This document shows positions 34,179 through 46,073 of a stretch of DNA of 64,000 nucleotides, piece after piece; the first letter of the stretch is position 1; each line of letters begins with the position of its first letter. The translations under genes were made by a program, and so were the position numbers. Below the pieces are notes generated by a model, which was given only the letters and a program-made list of their open reading frames with translations, did not search any database and was not told the DNA's origin. Source of the DNA: Enoplolaimus lenunculus (taxonomy: Eukaryota > Nematoda > Enoplea > Enoplida > Thoracostomopsidae); contig JASANG010003146.1 in assembly GCA_030248215.1 (NCBI GenBank), forward strand, positions 1 through 64,000, given 5' to 3'.

Positions 34179-35450
34179 TTATTTGACTCTCTGCCACAGG
34201 TGTTTAAACTTCAAATTTACAGCTTCCATAACCACAATTGTTATACTTAGCCCATGAAGTGCCAAAAGTATCCAAAATGCATCAAGCATTTGGTTCAGTT
34301 TAAGATTTGATATTGTCCGCTTTTTAGACCGAGACAGTTTTCTATAGCGCAAAATGTCGTCACCAAATTTGTTGTATGCATATCGATACATCAAAATTTT
34401 CATGTAAAATGATGTATCCACGACTTGAAACGCAATTTTTATGGTCTGTAACGTAGTTCTTGGCAACGATTTTCGACAAACATAACCCATTATGTTTTGT
34501 GGAAACTCTGCCGACAATTTTATCATCAGTTCAGAGTTTGGATCGAAATATCCGTATATCTTTTCGTGGTAACTTGATTCAACCAAAACGTTGTACCACG
34601 GTTGCAAATGTTTTTCGCCAAGCACAAAATCGATTACGCTATGATTGCTTATCATATTGTATTTAACTGCTGTAATTGCATTTGGTGGTGTTTCTGGTGA
34701 GTACAGCCAGTCCAACTGTTTCCAGCCGTATAGTGAATCGTTAATAAATTGTGTAATCACAATTTTGCATTCCGATTTCATTACACAACGCTTTAAATCG
34801 TCAATTTGAGAGATGGGGTCTTTGAGCGTTTGTTCTGGTCTGGCGAAAGTTACTGATAACAAATTGCCGTAAACGCCGAGGACTAATGCGATCCAAAAAT
34901 TGAACAGCAAACGACATATATGTTTTTCAGCCGACGGTTGAAATGATTTAGCGGTGAAAATGAATTGTCTGACGCTGCTTTCAATTGCCGAACACATTCC
35001 GAGTGAAATTGTCGCGACAAGTAGAATAAGTGACGTGTGATTGTCGAAAATTGTCAGCATTAGGTATTTATCTAATTGATGTGTAGCGATTTTGGGTGCT
35101 ACTAGAAGTATTAAACCTGTGTCGTAGCCAACAATTTCTACATTATCAATATAGCTGGTACTTATATCGGTTAGCGAATGGCTTATTCCGTAACAGTCGC
35201 AGGATATTTTACAATCTTCCGTGGGCGGGGCGTTTGGCAGACACGATGAAGAATTTGGAAGCAAATTTGAAATTTGAAGCCCGTCAGTTTTTAGAATTTT
35301 AATTGTTACGCTGTATCCGATCCATTTAAGCATATTATATACTCTGAGGATTTCAACGCCAGGATACTCGCATCCTTTTGTTTGATAATTTTCAGCGCAT
35401 GCTTCACTGTATGGTGGTAGAATTGGAGCGCATAAATTTATGTTCGACAT
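34179..35450 (-). CDS. Ionotropic-receptor (iGluR-like) channel subunit
   Basis: This is a single exon of 423 codons. The order is S1 ligand-binding half (CEYPGVEILRVYNML, about 27-41), M1 (LILLVATISLGMCSAIE, about 141-157), a short pore region, M3 (WIALVLGVYGNLLSVTFARPE, about 186-206, at the place of SYTANLAAFLT in iGluRs), S2 with the typical ISQIDDL start (about 213-219), and M4 (FWILLALHGLSITIVVMEAV, about 392-411). This is the iGluR/IR fold without an amino-terminal domain. It presumably forms a ligand-gated cation channel in the plasma membrane, as chemosensory or synaptic IRs do. No signal peptide is visible, so an upstream exon may be missing. The closest type I know is the compact IR-like family of nematodes. 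The ligand is unknown. Confidence 0.75.
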   Translation of the reverse strand: MSNINLCAPILPPYSEACAENYQTKGCEYPGVEILRVYNMLKWIGYSVTIKILKTDGLQISNLLPNSSSCLPNAPPTEDCKISCDCYGISHSLTDISTSYIDNVEIVGYDTGLILLVAPKIATHQLDKYLMLTIFDNHTSLILLVATISLGMCSAIESSVRQFIFTAKSFQPSAEKHICRLLFNFWIALVLGVYGNLLSVTFARPEQTLKDPISQIDDLKRCVMKSECKIVITQFINDSLYGWKQLDWLYSPETPPNAITAVKYNMISNHSVIDFVLGEKHLQPWYNVLVESSYHEKIYGYFDPNSELMIKLSAEFPQNIMGYVCRKSLPRTTLQTIKIAFQVVDTSFYMKILMYRYAYNKFGDDILRYRKLSRSKKRTISNLKLNQMLDAFWILLALHGLSITIVVMEAVNLKFKHLWQRVK

Positions 35451-35774
35451 AAAAATTTCCTACTATTATAGTTTTGAACGTATATACGAACAAAGTGTTT
35501 TCAAGTATTTAATCAATAATGTCTAAAATTTCTGAATTGAATTTGAGACTTTAAATTCTAAAATTCTTAGAAGCATTGTTGAAATGTCTTTTTGAGCAGA
35601 GGCAGTAAAATCGAGACCTTATTTTACAAGATTTAAAGACAAATAAAGTAAAAAATAAGGCATAGCATTATTGTCAAGATATATAAGCTATAGAAAAAGC
35701 AGACAGGGATGCCAACTTAGATTTACAGAGCAAATGAAATGCCCGGTTATCGGCAGTTATGCCTTGTAAGTTAC

Positions 35775-36059
35775 GACCAATGTATATAACAGGGCTGTAA
35801 CAGGAGTAGTAGCGTATTTCTATGCATACAATGTAAATTTCAGTGAGTTGATTTTAACTCAGAATGACTTGAACCCAGTCATCGAGATCTGAGCTCTGAA
35901 TTGAGAATTGATTGAACTCATTGTGAGTTAATCAATTAACTAAGCCGTAATTTAGTCAGCTCAGAGTGAGTTTATGTTTACTGTTACTTTCTCAGAAACA
36001 GCCCGAAATAACCAATTCTCCCTCTGAGTTGATGTCCGCCCCTGATCTTTACATAAGCC
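35775..36059. mobile_element. MITE with AACTCA-type interior
   Basis: The left end GACCAATGTATATAACAGGG and the right end (inverted) AGGCTTATGTAAAGATCAGG, then GGCGGA, belong to the same terminal-repeat family as the TTAGGC-type elements. Here the interior consists of AACTCAGA/GAGTTAA motifs in both orientations. It lies upstream of the ionotropic-receptor gene. Confidence 0.5.
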
Positions 36060-37117
36060 TAAGTTACAAATTAGTATCCTAAAAGTAGTTACATTTTTTC
36101 TTGAATATAAGAAACTGTAGTCTAAAATATTTAAGACATTAAATTACTAGGGTTTCCAAGACAAATATGTCAATGCTGCACGCAAAAAATTTAATGTTTG
36201 AATAGCTAAAAGAATGTCACAGTTTTGACACTTTAAAGCAATTATTTTTGTATCTAGTGTGTATGTACACCACACCGGCACTGGCTTACTTAGAGATCAG
36301 CGCGAAACTTTATAGTTTATATAACTATTTCAATGAGATTGATTAAAATCGAAGTCAACGAAGGAGGTAAACAAAACAGGAGAAAACTGTATCTTTCATA
36401 CTGTTTACTTGGTGTAGTATTTCAAAAATATGTATAAATAAACTTTTAATATAATATTGAACCAGTTGTTCTATAACGACGATGATTCATTAAACCGTTT
36501 TTGTCGCCTAATAAAAGAAGCATTCGCCATTTGTATACTCAAATTACTCCTTTATTTAAACCGTGTATTGCCAAAACGTAATTTAGTTTTAAACTTATAC
36601 TTTGAGGTGGCATGGAGGCCGTCTTTATTATTAGCAGTTTATGTGTCGGAGTACCTATTTTACACCAATCTTTAATGCAGAAGTTACTAATTTAAGGCTA
36701 TTTAAAAGCGATTCTGTTTTTTAATAGGCGAACCTTCTCAGAATTTTTAGGAACAGTAATTTGCCAAAAAATTAGATTTTTTGAAAGTATTGCTAAAAAT
36801 AGACTCCAAGGAAATTAGTATCGGACTCCCCTGTTTTCACCAATCCTACGGGAAACAAATCTGCAAAAAATTCAAAATTAGCCGGTCAGTTTCTAGCTCA
36901 GCATGCTAGTGGGTTAAAAAATTTTCTAGAGACGCATGCAAAATCTTAAACCGGATTGTATACCAGATTGCCCTAGAGACAATTGCCCATGCGCGACAGT
37001 GGCCGAAACGAAGATTGCCCAAATGACATTTGCCCAAACGCCAGTATATAAAAATTACAAGAACGGCAAATGTTGATCATAGGATCATGTCTATTGAGAG
37101 ACAGATCACCCCCCCCC
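36060..37117. other. AT-rich intergenic, no gene seen
   Basis: A 72-codon frame at 36,457-36,675 (+) has no recognisable domain or splice partner. Near 36,970-37,040 is a short cluster of TTGCCCAAACG / ACATTTGCCC motifs, and a C-run precedes the repeat at 37,118. Confidence 0.5.
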
Positions 37118-37600
37118 CCCAATCTTATTCGGGTCACTACAGCATAACGTGAACTAAATTAAAGTACAACGTTCCTAAATAACGCAGCCGTGCCGTAACT
37201 AATTTTTTAACGAAACTGTCATTTTTTTTGAAATGTGAAATCCGCAACTTTTCAATTTTTGCAGAAACCGTAAACATTGGTTTTAAAACAATACTACAAA
37301 GGCTCCAATTCTTGACAATTCATTTTCAGTATTACATTTTTTTGACACGGCCTAGCGACCGTCTCTTTTAAAAAAGTTAATTTTCCGGGTCTAGATTTTA
37401 CAAGATTTTTTCTTTCATGGTTTTTCGGGGAAACAGTTTATTATTTTTTGCTTACCTATCTTAAAGGGAATATTACTGTAGAATCCTAGTGAAAAAATTA
37501 CAGCTTACGTCTTAGTTTTTGAAATGTTAATCACCAGGAATTGACAAGATGTGCAGAGTCAATTTGCTACCGCCCTGCACATGAGTTAGCCAATATCTGC
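37118..37600 (+). repeat. Dispersed copy of the palindrome-centre repeat
   Basis: It aligns with 12,660-13,090: TCTTATTCGGGTCACTACAG, ACGCAGCCGTGCCGTAACTA, ACAAAGGCTCCAATTCTTGA, GACACGGCCTAGCGACCGTC. It is clearly diverged and so older than the arm duplication. Confidence 0.75.
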
Positions 37601-37901
37601 AATATGTTGTTAAGTTGTTCGGTTTTACGCTAATTTTGTGTGAAATTACGTAAATTCTTTCCTGAAAATTGTGATAAAAGTAAAAACAAAACGCGCTAAA
37701 CAGGTAAATGTTGCAAAATTATGCAAAATTTTGCTACCGAAATTGCCGGAACGTAAGGCAAAAATTCTTCTGGAGCCGGAGCCGTAGGCCGATTTTCTGC
37801 CGATGCCGGAGGCAGACCTCCTGTTTTACCTAGGTAGCAACCAATTTTGTCTCTTAAAATTTGATATGGATCGCAAAATATGTTTTGCTTAATCACAAAG
37901 T

Positions 37902-38528
37902 TTAGCAGTAAATGATTTCATCTTCGTTTATTGTCAATAAGCATTCGCTCTCTTCTTCTTCTTCTTCTTCTGTTGTCGTTGACTCAATGGCAGACTTGTT
38001 CTGGTTACATCCCGTGCTCGTCGTCTGTTGTTTGGTCCGTTCAAGAGTTGTGCAGCTGTCGCTTAAATCGTTCTTCAATTTTACGCAATTACGATTCGTT
38101 GAAATTTGTGAAATTTGATTTTCTGGTATCGGTGAAGAAACGGTTCGTAGTGGTGGTAACTGGTCTGTACATATTGTAGTTGCACGTCGGTAAGAATTAG
38201 CAACACGGCTAGGGTCATAATCAGTAAGCTCCAGCGATGGTCGTCGACTGTGATGTAACTGGGTGTATAGCTTTGAACTTGATAAATTGTTCGATTTGTG
38301 AGTGATACTTGCGACCGAATGAGAATTATTTGTGCGATGTGCTGATGCGGCTGCTAATCGGCTGCGAAGAGCTTTATTTAGCAGCTGACAACATTTTGTC
38401 CATTGTGAGAGTTTCCACGTTGCAAGAAATGCCATTGTGTAGTCGCGTGACGAAATACAAAATATGTAAAAGTTTAAGCAATGGTTGTTGATTTCCATTA
38501 AGTTGGCGACCGCTCGAAATATCTTAAA
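37902..38528 (-). CDS. GPCR exon 6 (TM7 and tail)
   Basis: The acceptor is ATATGTAG|TTTAAG in phase 0. It encodes TM7 (FKIFRAVANLMEI, then NHCLNFYIFCIS) and a long cytoplasmic tail with a Glu run, ending in a TAA-type stop at 37,902-37,904. Confidence 0.85.
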   Translation of the reverse strand, partial: FKIFRAVANLMEINNHCLNFYIFCISSRDYTMAFLATWKLSQWTKCCQLLNKALRSRLAAASAHRTNNSHSVASITHKSNNLSSSKLYTQLHHSRRPSLELTDYDPSRVANSYRRATTICTDQLPPLRTVSSPIPENQISQISTNRNCVKLKNDLSDSCTTLERTKQQTTSTGCNQNKSAIESTTTEEEEEEESECLLTINEDEIIYC

Positions 38529-41500
38529 CTACATATAGGGCCCTTGTGCACATTGTCCACTCAAGCTTAAGACTAAACCTAAGCCTAAACAATAATAAGC
38601 TCAGGCTTAATCCTATGCCTACGTTATACCAAAATTTGAAGATTTCAAAAACTTTCGGTTTAAGCGTGAAAGCGCATTATATATCGACGTTATATATTAA
38701 TGAAGTTTTATCTCTCCAACTTTTAATTAAATTTAAATCAGGAATGCAACCACGCAGTTTATATGTTTGTTATTTAAAAAAAGTATGACGATACCATTTC
38801 TGAATTTCAGTTTGACCACAGAAAACTACAAAAACCTACAAGGTATAATAGCTAAAAAATTACAAAATAAAAAACTAAACTGCGTACCTGGAATTGTAAC
38901 GACTGTCCGAGTTGTACTTCGTTGAATACCATCAACACTGCTTGCGGTAAATTGCCGACAATATAAACTAACGCCATTCCAATCATCATTCCTGATAAGC
39001 GCCTGTCTTCGCCACCAGATCTCGCTGAAGCCACTGTGGACGCGTTAGAGACAGTTGTAGACCGATGGCCTGGTTCAGCTACCGTTCCGCCATCTGCCAC
39101 TGTACGATATGCTTCGTGATGGGAAACAGCGCTTCTAAAAACAAATAAGCTAAATACATGGGCGCATATTAACGAACAGAATAGAATGGATATATCCTCT
39201 TTCGAAATTTATGGTGAAACAGAAAATAACTTTTAACCGTCCTTAACATTCTGAAAGGTCGGAATTTTTTCACATCAGTTTATAATATCTTTCCGCCCTG
39301 TAATCCTGGATACGCCCCTGCTTAATTACTAACAAACTACATGCAATGTACAAACCGCTAATCAGTAGGGAGAAAAACTCAAAGATGTAGTAGAATAAGA
39401 ATCGTTGTTAGAGAGCTTTAGACGGCGGTATACTTTTTGGTTATTCTAAATGTTGGTCAAATCCGTATGGCATCATGCGACATCATATAAATGCCACTCC
39501 ACTGCCGCACGACAAGTATATAGCGAATCTCTAAACCAATCTTTTAGTGCAGGTTTAAAAGTAACAGAAAAACGAACAGGGTTTTCGAACAACGAGCAAA
39601 TTTCAAAAATTTTCGTACTTCGGTTGGTTACGCGTTTTATCCTGCTAATGAAGATTAATAAATTACTTACATCAGCCGAGTTTTGCCAACGCCCATCCGT
39701 TGACGTCGGCGATTCGTTTTCGATACAGCACGTAAAATGGCGAAATTGAGCGTCGACAGAATAATAACTGCACCAATGCGACTGAGCTCGCGAATGATTT
39801 GATATGTTGAATAAATTTTTTCGTTTGTTTTGTTATCGTATATCAGCGGGTTATCGGTACGCTGTAAATAAAATGCTAACAATTTTCATTAATACCATAA
39901 ATACGACTACAAAAACAGAGATTCCATGCTCCAAGGGCGTCCGTAGAAAATTTTGTCTGGGGGCCCGAATAATTTTTGGCGTCAGTACAATTGCAACACA
40001 AGTTTGTTTACTTTTAAACTGAGCGTAAGATATTAGCAAATTTCATATTGGCTCCAACATGTTGATTCTTAAAATACACTGATAATCTTTGAAATTAGTG
40101 CCACCAACTTAAAGCTCCCTATTTTCTCCTCCTATGACCTTATGAACGGATTGATAGGAGTTGAAAATTTCGAGTCAATTTAGTAAGTAACTTATAGTTG
40201 TATCGAGGCTTCGCTCACGAGAACCGTTGGGTTAATTAGCAGAGAATAATATCCGAACGCTTTGCATAATTTCGAGGTTTTTAAGATTAAGATTATTTAG
40301 GTTAGCTGTGTTTTGAAATCACAGATGCAAATGATTGATTAAGATTTATCGAAGTATTCTCATTGCCTTAATAATCCAATCACAATCAGTTTGCATTCCA
40401 GTATATAATTGTCTGAGAGTATTTGATTATTCGCACGTCTCTGCTGCAAACTGAGATAAATAGGCGTTTGGAGCACAATAATCTGCTATTCAGGCCAGTT
40501 ACGCATTAATCCAGGCTAATAAATCTAAGCAAATAGCAGTTTGGCCTAGGACAAATAGCGATTTGTGAGATGTAGCGAAACAATAGTAATGTAAAACCAA
40601 CGCTGATTGGTTAAGGGCATTGGGTCTGCCGAAATAATCAAATCTGATTGGTCTATAAGTTCAACAGTAGTTTCACTTACGATAAACTGCTATTACATAA
40701 AATAGCAGTTGCTTTAACGATAGAACGAAAGTTATTCTATTATATTTGAAAATTTTTGTATGAGGCGTGCTTACTTTGTACAGTTGAGCACATGCGTCAT
40801 ACTCTATGACAAACTCGAATCCCATAGGAATGTGTAGTAAAAATGCAACAGTTAACGCTAAATAAATATTTTTTCGGCACCGTTTCATTGGATGTAATGT
40901 ACTATTGGACTCAAGCGGTCGGCAGATCAAAAAATATCTGAAATTGTTGCGATAAATATTGTTTTAATGAAATTTTAATTAAGTATTTTGTTTGCTTTAT
41001 CTCAAGAATACAGCATGTGCCGCGTTTAGATGTTCAAATAACTTGTTTTACAAATGCGTTACGTTACTTGCCATGTTCAAATCAAATAATAATGAATTCG
41101 TAAATCATTATCAATTAGTTAAACTGGTCACAATAGTTGCAGCTCGACTTTTTATATGTAGAAACTTGAAACCCATTGAAACAATATACATTTATATCTT
41201 AACAAAATATGCGCATAAACTAACGGAATTTTCAACTTATGGAATAGTGTATAAACGAAATCTGATTGAACAATGTTCTATTTAGAGCTATATTAACAAA
41301 ACTTTACTAATATACAAATAAATTTGCACACATATAAAATAGGTTAGAACGAAGCCGAAAAAACGTATGTGGGCCGTTACAGCTTTAATAACATAGACAT
41401 ACGAAATCTGTAAACCGATCCAAATTTCAGAGCTGTTAAAATTCTACTGGCATTCGTGACAAAAAAGTGATATACAATTAAAGAATCGATAACTTAATGG

Positions 41501-43076
41501 AAATTGTATTGTTCATGTTACCCCATAAACCAACAAGTGGTTTGTCTAACAAGCCAACGTTTAAGGTTTACACCTGTTTTTACCACAGTGCCTTCAACGA
41601 CAGATGCGTATGCAAGGGGAGAGTTAGAGGGGATACATTTCGTTGCGACATTTCTTCAGACAAGAAAAACGGTTTGAACAGATTGTTGAATCACCAATTG
41701 GATACTCGAGGTGAAAATCTTTTCAATGAGGTTGTAGCTCCCAAGCGGAAAACCTGGCTACACTGCTATAAAGTAAAGTAAACACCGGTAACTGAAAGCG
41801 CACTCTGCGGCGTTCATTATTTACCTGTTTATGGTAAGCGCAGTTGCGACAAACAAACTCGCCGCAAGGAATCCGTTCAATAGTGGCAGTTCACCATACG
41901 CTTGATAAACAGCAATTACAAAATATGATGCTTGGAGCACTCCTGATATCCGTAAACATGCCAACAATACAAACGCAAGTCCTGCCAAATCGAACCAAGC
42001 AACTGCTTGAATATAAGTGAATCCAATTGATTTCAGTTTCGGGCTTTGTAGCGTCCATATATTTAAAATATTTCCAACTATACCAATTGCAAGTATTGTT
42101 GGCAATATAATTGTGTACGCCGTTTCAGTAACCTGTAAATTGGTAAATTATTAACCCTTTAACTCATAGAGTATACTATATATAAGCCAACACAGACACT
42201 GTGAGCAGTGTTTTACAATTCAAAAATGTATGTACACTGCAAAATCTCTACAAAACGTGAGAGCTCCCTCGGGCTGAGCGTCAAGCTCCTATAACTGGGT
42301 GGTCGTCGTAAACGCCTCCCACCCGACAAACTGGGGATCGAATCTTACCTTCAAAGTGCATCTTTGAAATTGAAAATATTCATGTGAGAAAGGGTTAAAA
42401 CTTAGTTACTTGCGGTCATGTAAGCAGTTCAAAATTTGATGCATGGTTTACTTTAATTTGTGTACGCAATGTGAAAATTCTCAACGGCAATACACGGCTA
42501 CTGATTGACTTAAATGGGTATACGGGCTGAGCTCTGCTTCCTGGTATAGAGTGGAGAACCAGACCCCTAGTTAAAGGGAAAACAATTTAAAGGAGTGTAT
42601 GCATAAAATTGGCATGATTTATAAGCGGAGCTAAGACAGTTGTAGGTCAGCAAAATTTTTTAGGAAGGCTGAATTCCACGCACCCCTCCCACACTGGCTA
42701 TGGGTTTGGCTCAAACACTGCCGAACACGACCCAAATAAAGCCGTTGATTATGTTCCATACTATTCTATCCACAAGTGTTGGGAGTTAAGTAAATCACGA
42801 ACCGCAGTTTGCGTAATTATACCGACGTTATGGTTTTAAACGGAAACATATATAGTATTAAAACTCAAATTAATGCTCATGTGTACTAAATTCGAAAAGA
42901 CTCACCCGTGCAATTTGAAGTGATAACTCTGTAGCATTTTTGCTTTCTTCAGCAACAGCTTGTGAGCAATTTAGAGCAATGTTTTCGACTAATATAATCG
43001 TTTCGTTTGTAGCATAATGTAGCGTTAACGAATGCTCGAAATCTGTTAATTTATCTGGATTTTTGCTCTGTGTCAT
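37902..43076 (-). CDS. Class A GPCR, FMRFamide-receptor-like
   Basis: The exons (minus strand) are 43076-42906, 42132-41825, 40937-40775, 39861-39671, 39134-38888 and 38528-37902. All six have GT..AG borders and compatible phases, giving 568 residues. The N-terminus is extracellular with N-glycosylation sites (NET, NCS, NAT). TM1 has GNILN. TM3 ends ALTINRYFLICRPL, where (D/E)RY is expected. TM4-TM6 follow, with a basic third loop (KTNRRRQRM). TM7 is NHCLNFYIFCIS, where NPxxY is expected. The tail is Ser/Thr-rich and ends in an acidic run (EEEEEEESE). NRYFLICRPLE and the LNFYIF type of TM7 resemble invertebrate FMRFamide/neuropeptide receptors. The ligand is unknown. Introns hold MITE pieces (38,560-38,640 and about 39,935). 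Confidence 0.85.
38888..39134 (-). CDS. GPCR exon 5 (TM6)
   Basis: The acceptor is TTTTTAG|AAGCGC and the donor TTCCAG|GTACGC (phase 0). It encodes a Ser/Thr/Gly-rich loop and TM6 (MMIGMALVYIVGNLPQAVLM). Confidence 0.85.
39671..39861 (-). CDS. GPCR exon 4 (TM5)
   Basis: The acceptor is TATTTACAG|CGTACC and the donor CTGAT|GTAAGT (phase 2). It encodes ECL2, TM5 (RIGAVIILSTLNFAILRAV) and the start of the basic third loop. Confidence 0.85.
40775..40937 (-). CDS. GPCR exon 3 (TM4)
   Basis: The acceptor is CAATTTCAG|ATATTT and the donor CTGTACAAA|GTAAGC (phase 0). It encodes YFLICRPLE, a basic loop and TM4 (NIYLALTVAFLLHIPMGFEF), with an ECL2 Cys (YDACAQ). Confidence 0.85.
41825..42132 (-). CDS. 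GPCR exon 2 (TM1-TM3)
   Basis: The acceptor is CAATTTACAG|GTTACT and the donor ATAAACAG|GTAAAT (phase 2). It encodes TM1 (GIVGNILNIWTL), TM2 (WFDLAGLAFVLLACL) and TM3 (AASLFVATALTIN). Confidence 0.9.
42906..43076 (-). CDS. GPCR exon 1
   Basis: ATG at 43,076; the donor GCACGG|GTGAGT is in phase 0. It encodes the 57-residue extracellular N-terminus with three N-glycosylation sites. Confidence 0.75.
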
Positions 43077-43250
43077 TTTTAATGATTACATATCTAGTAA
43101 ATTTGTAATATACTAAAAAAATAGATCCTTCAAAGTATACACAAACGGAATATATTGACATATCAACAGCATAGAAGTCCGCATGCTGGTCAGCGGAGGG
43201 GTATGTGCCGACTTCAACTGCCGAATATTCCAGCACCGAAGGTACCATCT

Positions 43251-43276
43251 CCAGGCTAAACTTTAGTTTAGCCTGG
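43251..43276. promoter_or_regulatory. Perfect hairpin upstream of the GPCR
   Basis: CCAGGCTAAAC, TTTA, GTTTAGCCTGG: an 11-bp perfect stem with a 4-base loop, 175 bp upstream of the GPCR start and beside the minisatellite. Its function is unknown. Confidence 0.5.
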
Positions 43277-43336
43277 TACCGATGAATCGAGATTTGATTG
43301 TAGTGAGCACCGTCATAAAATATCCTCCACGGCGCT

Positions 43337-43506
43337 GTACGGGTGACGGACGGCACCGTACGTGGACTGACGGCGCTGTACAGGTGACGGACGGCGCTGT
43401 ACGGTTGACGGACGGCACAGTACGGGTGACGGACGACGCCATACGCGTGACGGACGACACCGTACGGGTTACGGACGACACCGTACGGGTTACGGACAAT
43501 GCCGTT
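43337..43506. repeat. 21-bp minisatellite upstream of the GPCR
   Basis: About eight units of ACGGGTGACGGACGGCACCGT (21 bp; one unit of 20) run without interruption and stay open in several frames (VTDGTVR / VRHPYGV-type heptapeptides). It is the same family as 2,847-3,000 and 25,405-25,556; a lone unit-like piece is at about 30,665-30,700. Confidence 0.9.
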
Positions 43507-46070
43507 AGTTATCAAAACTACAGCGCATCCCCTACCCTAAAACTAAGCGGTTAGAACACTTTTTTGCTCGATTTAAAGATACAATAAATAGCTATTTCGA
43601 GATTATTTTGATAACACATGAAACGTACTATCTAATTAGTAGTAGCCGTATTTGATGAGACATTAGCGTGCCAGAAATTTTGTCACCTCTAGGAACCAGC
43701 AGTTTTTGCAACGCCTGTATAAAAGTGACCATTTTTTATTGTCCCACCAGTAAATTTGAACTCTGTTATCTTCATTTCAGTCTTGTACGCGCCCCTGTTG
43801 GTTTAACTATTAATAATTAAGTTTATTTGCTTGCGAGCTGCCCTAAAGATTCAATCAGTGCGTAATTATTACGAATCAAAGACTGAACTGAGCAAAATAC
43901 CGTTAATAAAAACGTCTCAAACACCTGGCACGCCGTGCTGATTAGAATGCGTTTGGGTAATTTTTAGTTGTACAGAGTTCAAATGTTAGACTTGCACCCT
44001 GGTTATCGCGAAAAAAATTAATCGGCGAAGAAATGTTCCGTACAGGTCTTAACACACTCAAACATTCCATCGATGGGATTTCCCGTGTGTAAAATACACA
44101 CTTAAATCAAGCCGGTGGGATTTCGGTATAAAGTAAAGCAGTAAATTGTATGCAAAATTTCGCGTATAAAAACAACGCCTTATAACGCAACGTATATTGT
44201 CCAAAAATGGTTGAATTTTGAAAATTGTTACACATTTAGGCTTCTTACGACCTGTCCCGATTATTCTATACCTTAATTTGCATTTTTGAAAAATTAGATT
44301 CTTTGAGGTCATAAATCTTCTTGGACCCGGAAAATTTTTGTCAAAAATTGCTAAAGTTTGCACATCATTAAACGTAGTGTGCCAAGTTGAGTCGAACGAT
44401 GCTAAATTTTTGGTTCTCCCACCATTGGTTTATGAGCTATTTTATTCTGTTTCCAATTATAAATTCCACCGATGACACTTGTACAAAACATGATATAATT
44501 GCAGTTTTTTGTGTGATAGGAACGTCCGCTCAAAAGTGGTTGTAGTGAGATTGAAGTTCTCACAACGAAACAAGTTTAACGAGCCCTGCAATCGAGATCA
44601 AGCTCCAGATTGAATTATATAAAAAAAGCATTACGCTTGAATGTGGCTTTCAAATATTAATTTCGTCTCGGTCCATCTGGAGCGATTTGCCGTTCCGGAA
44701 ATTTGTGAAGTTCTTGAATATTTGGCTTCTCGCTTGACTTCGCTGCTTAAGTTTCATTCGGCATGAACTGAAACTAAAGCTGGAATGGAACACTTTTGCA
44801 TTAATATAAAATGCTTGAATGCAAACAAAATAAAAAACTACTATCCAAAATACAGTATTTGAATGGACTCGTTAATAAAGTTTTAGTATCCATGTCGTTA
44901 GATTAAGGTGTAGACCGCCACTAATGCAACCAGTCAAAAGTAGTTGTCTGGTAAAAAACTTCATAGTGCCCAGTCAACTGTGGGAACAAAAACATATTGT
45001 GATATCTTTGGGAAAATTGTCATATTCAAAACAATGACGATTTCTAAATTATCGTTGCATTTTGGGCGAACTGAATCACAGAAAAAATATCAGCAACCAT
45101 ATCCAATAACTATTTTGTGAACTACTGGCTATAAACAAAGAGGTATATATGGAATAAAGGCAGTCATTGGGGCGAAACCGGTAGTTAGGGTGAAACTAAC
45201 CGTTGTCGCAGACGTTCTCTGACAATTAGGCTACGTAATTTCAACTAAATAGTTCTGATGCTTGAGTACCAACATGATAACTACACTAGAAATTCTGCTG
45301 TTTAGCTGCCCGAACCATATATATGAACGCTATCTTGTTCATATGATAATACCACCGAATTTTTAAAACTTTTACCTTATTGCACACAGCTTGCGGCGCT
45401 TTAAATGGTGTTCGCAGTTTTATCATCAAATTACTAGGTTACGAGTTATGGTCAAATAAATGATTTTAGCCCACCGGTTGATTCAAGTATGCAAAAATTT
45501 TTCGAAACCTGCATATTTTGACAAAATGCCTGCTGCCGCTGGATCGTCAATAGAGCTGAGTTATATATTTTACTGCCGCAGTGACTGAAGCTGAAGCTGC
45601 TAACAGTTCCATAGGGCGAGGTAAACAAATTATTTATTCAATTGTTGCCCTTTCGTTTACCTGACACTAAGCGGTCGACTGCTGTATGTTAGTTGTAGCT
45701 AAAAATATTAGAAAAAAAATCACTGGAAAAAACTAAATCATTGCTTGAAGTTGGCTTAAAGCTAGGAATACTCCGTTAGTGTTTTCGTTTCCGCTTCTTG
45801 CAAAAATTTTTTGCATCAAAGGATTTTAAAACGGTTTTGACGTCGATGAGAGAACATGTATCGGTAAGCCTTGGGTATACATTCCTGATGTAGTAAACTT
45901 ACCCTTATATGGTAATAAGTGGATTGCCAGAACGATATATTTTTAACCTGGTTTTTGTTTCAGTTAATTATCGCTTAGTCTGGTTCCCGTCGTAGTGATC
46001 GAAAGAAACCGTGACGTAGTTAAAACTGAGCTTAATTTATCGAATCAATATATGAATTTTATCTATGAAC
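43507..46070. other. AT-rich intergenic, no gene seen
   Basis: I found no exon pair or domain here. Open frames are short and unsupported. Short motifs such as GGGGCGAAACCGGTAG near 45,170 may be remnants of mobile elements. Confidence 0.5.
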
Positions 46071-46073
46071 TTA

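Noticed and set aside
42281-42355. tRNA-derived element near GGATCGAATCT
   Set aside because: Only a weak B-box-like match was present, with no convincing A box or fold.
43051-43515. 154-codon minus-strand frame upstream of the GPCR as a coding exon
   Set aside because: Half of it is the 21-bp minisatellite. The GPCR has a better first exon starting at ATG 43,076.
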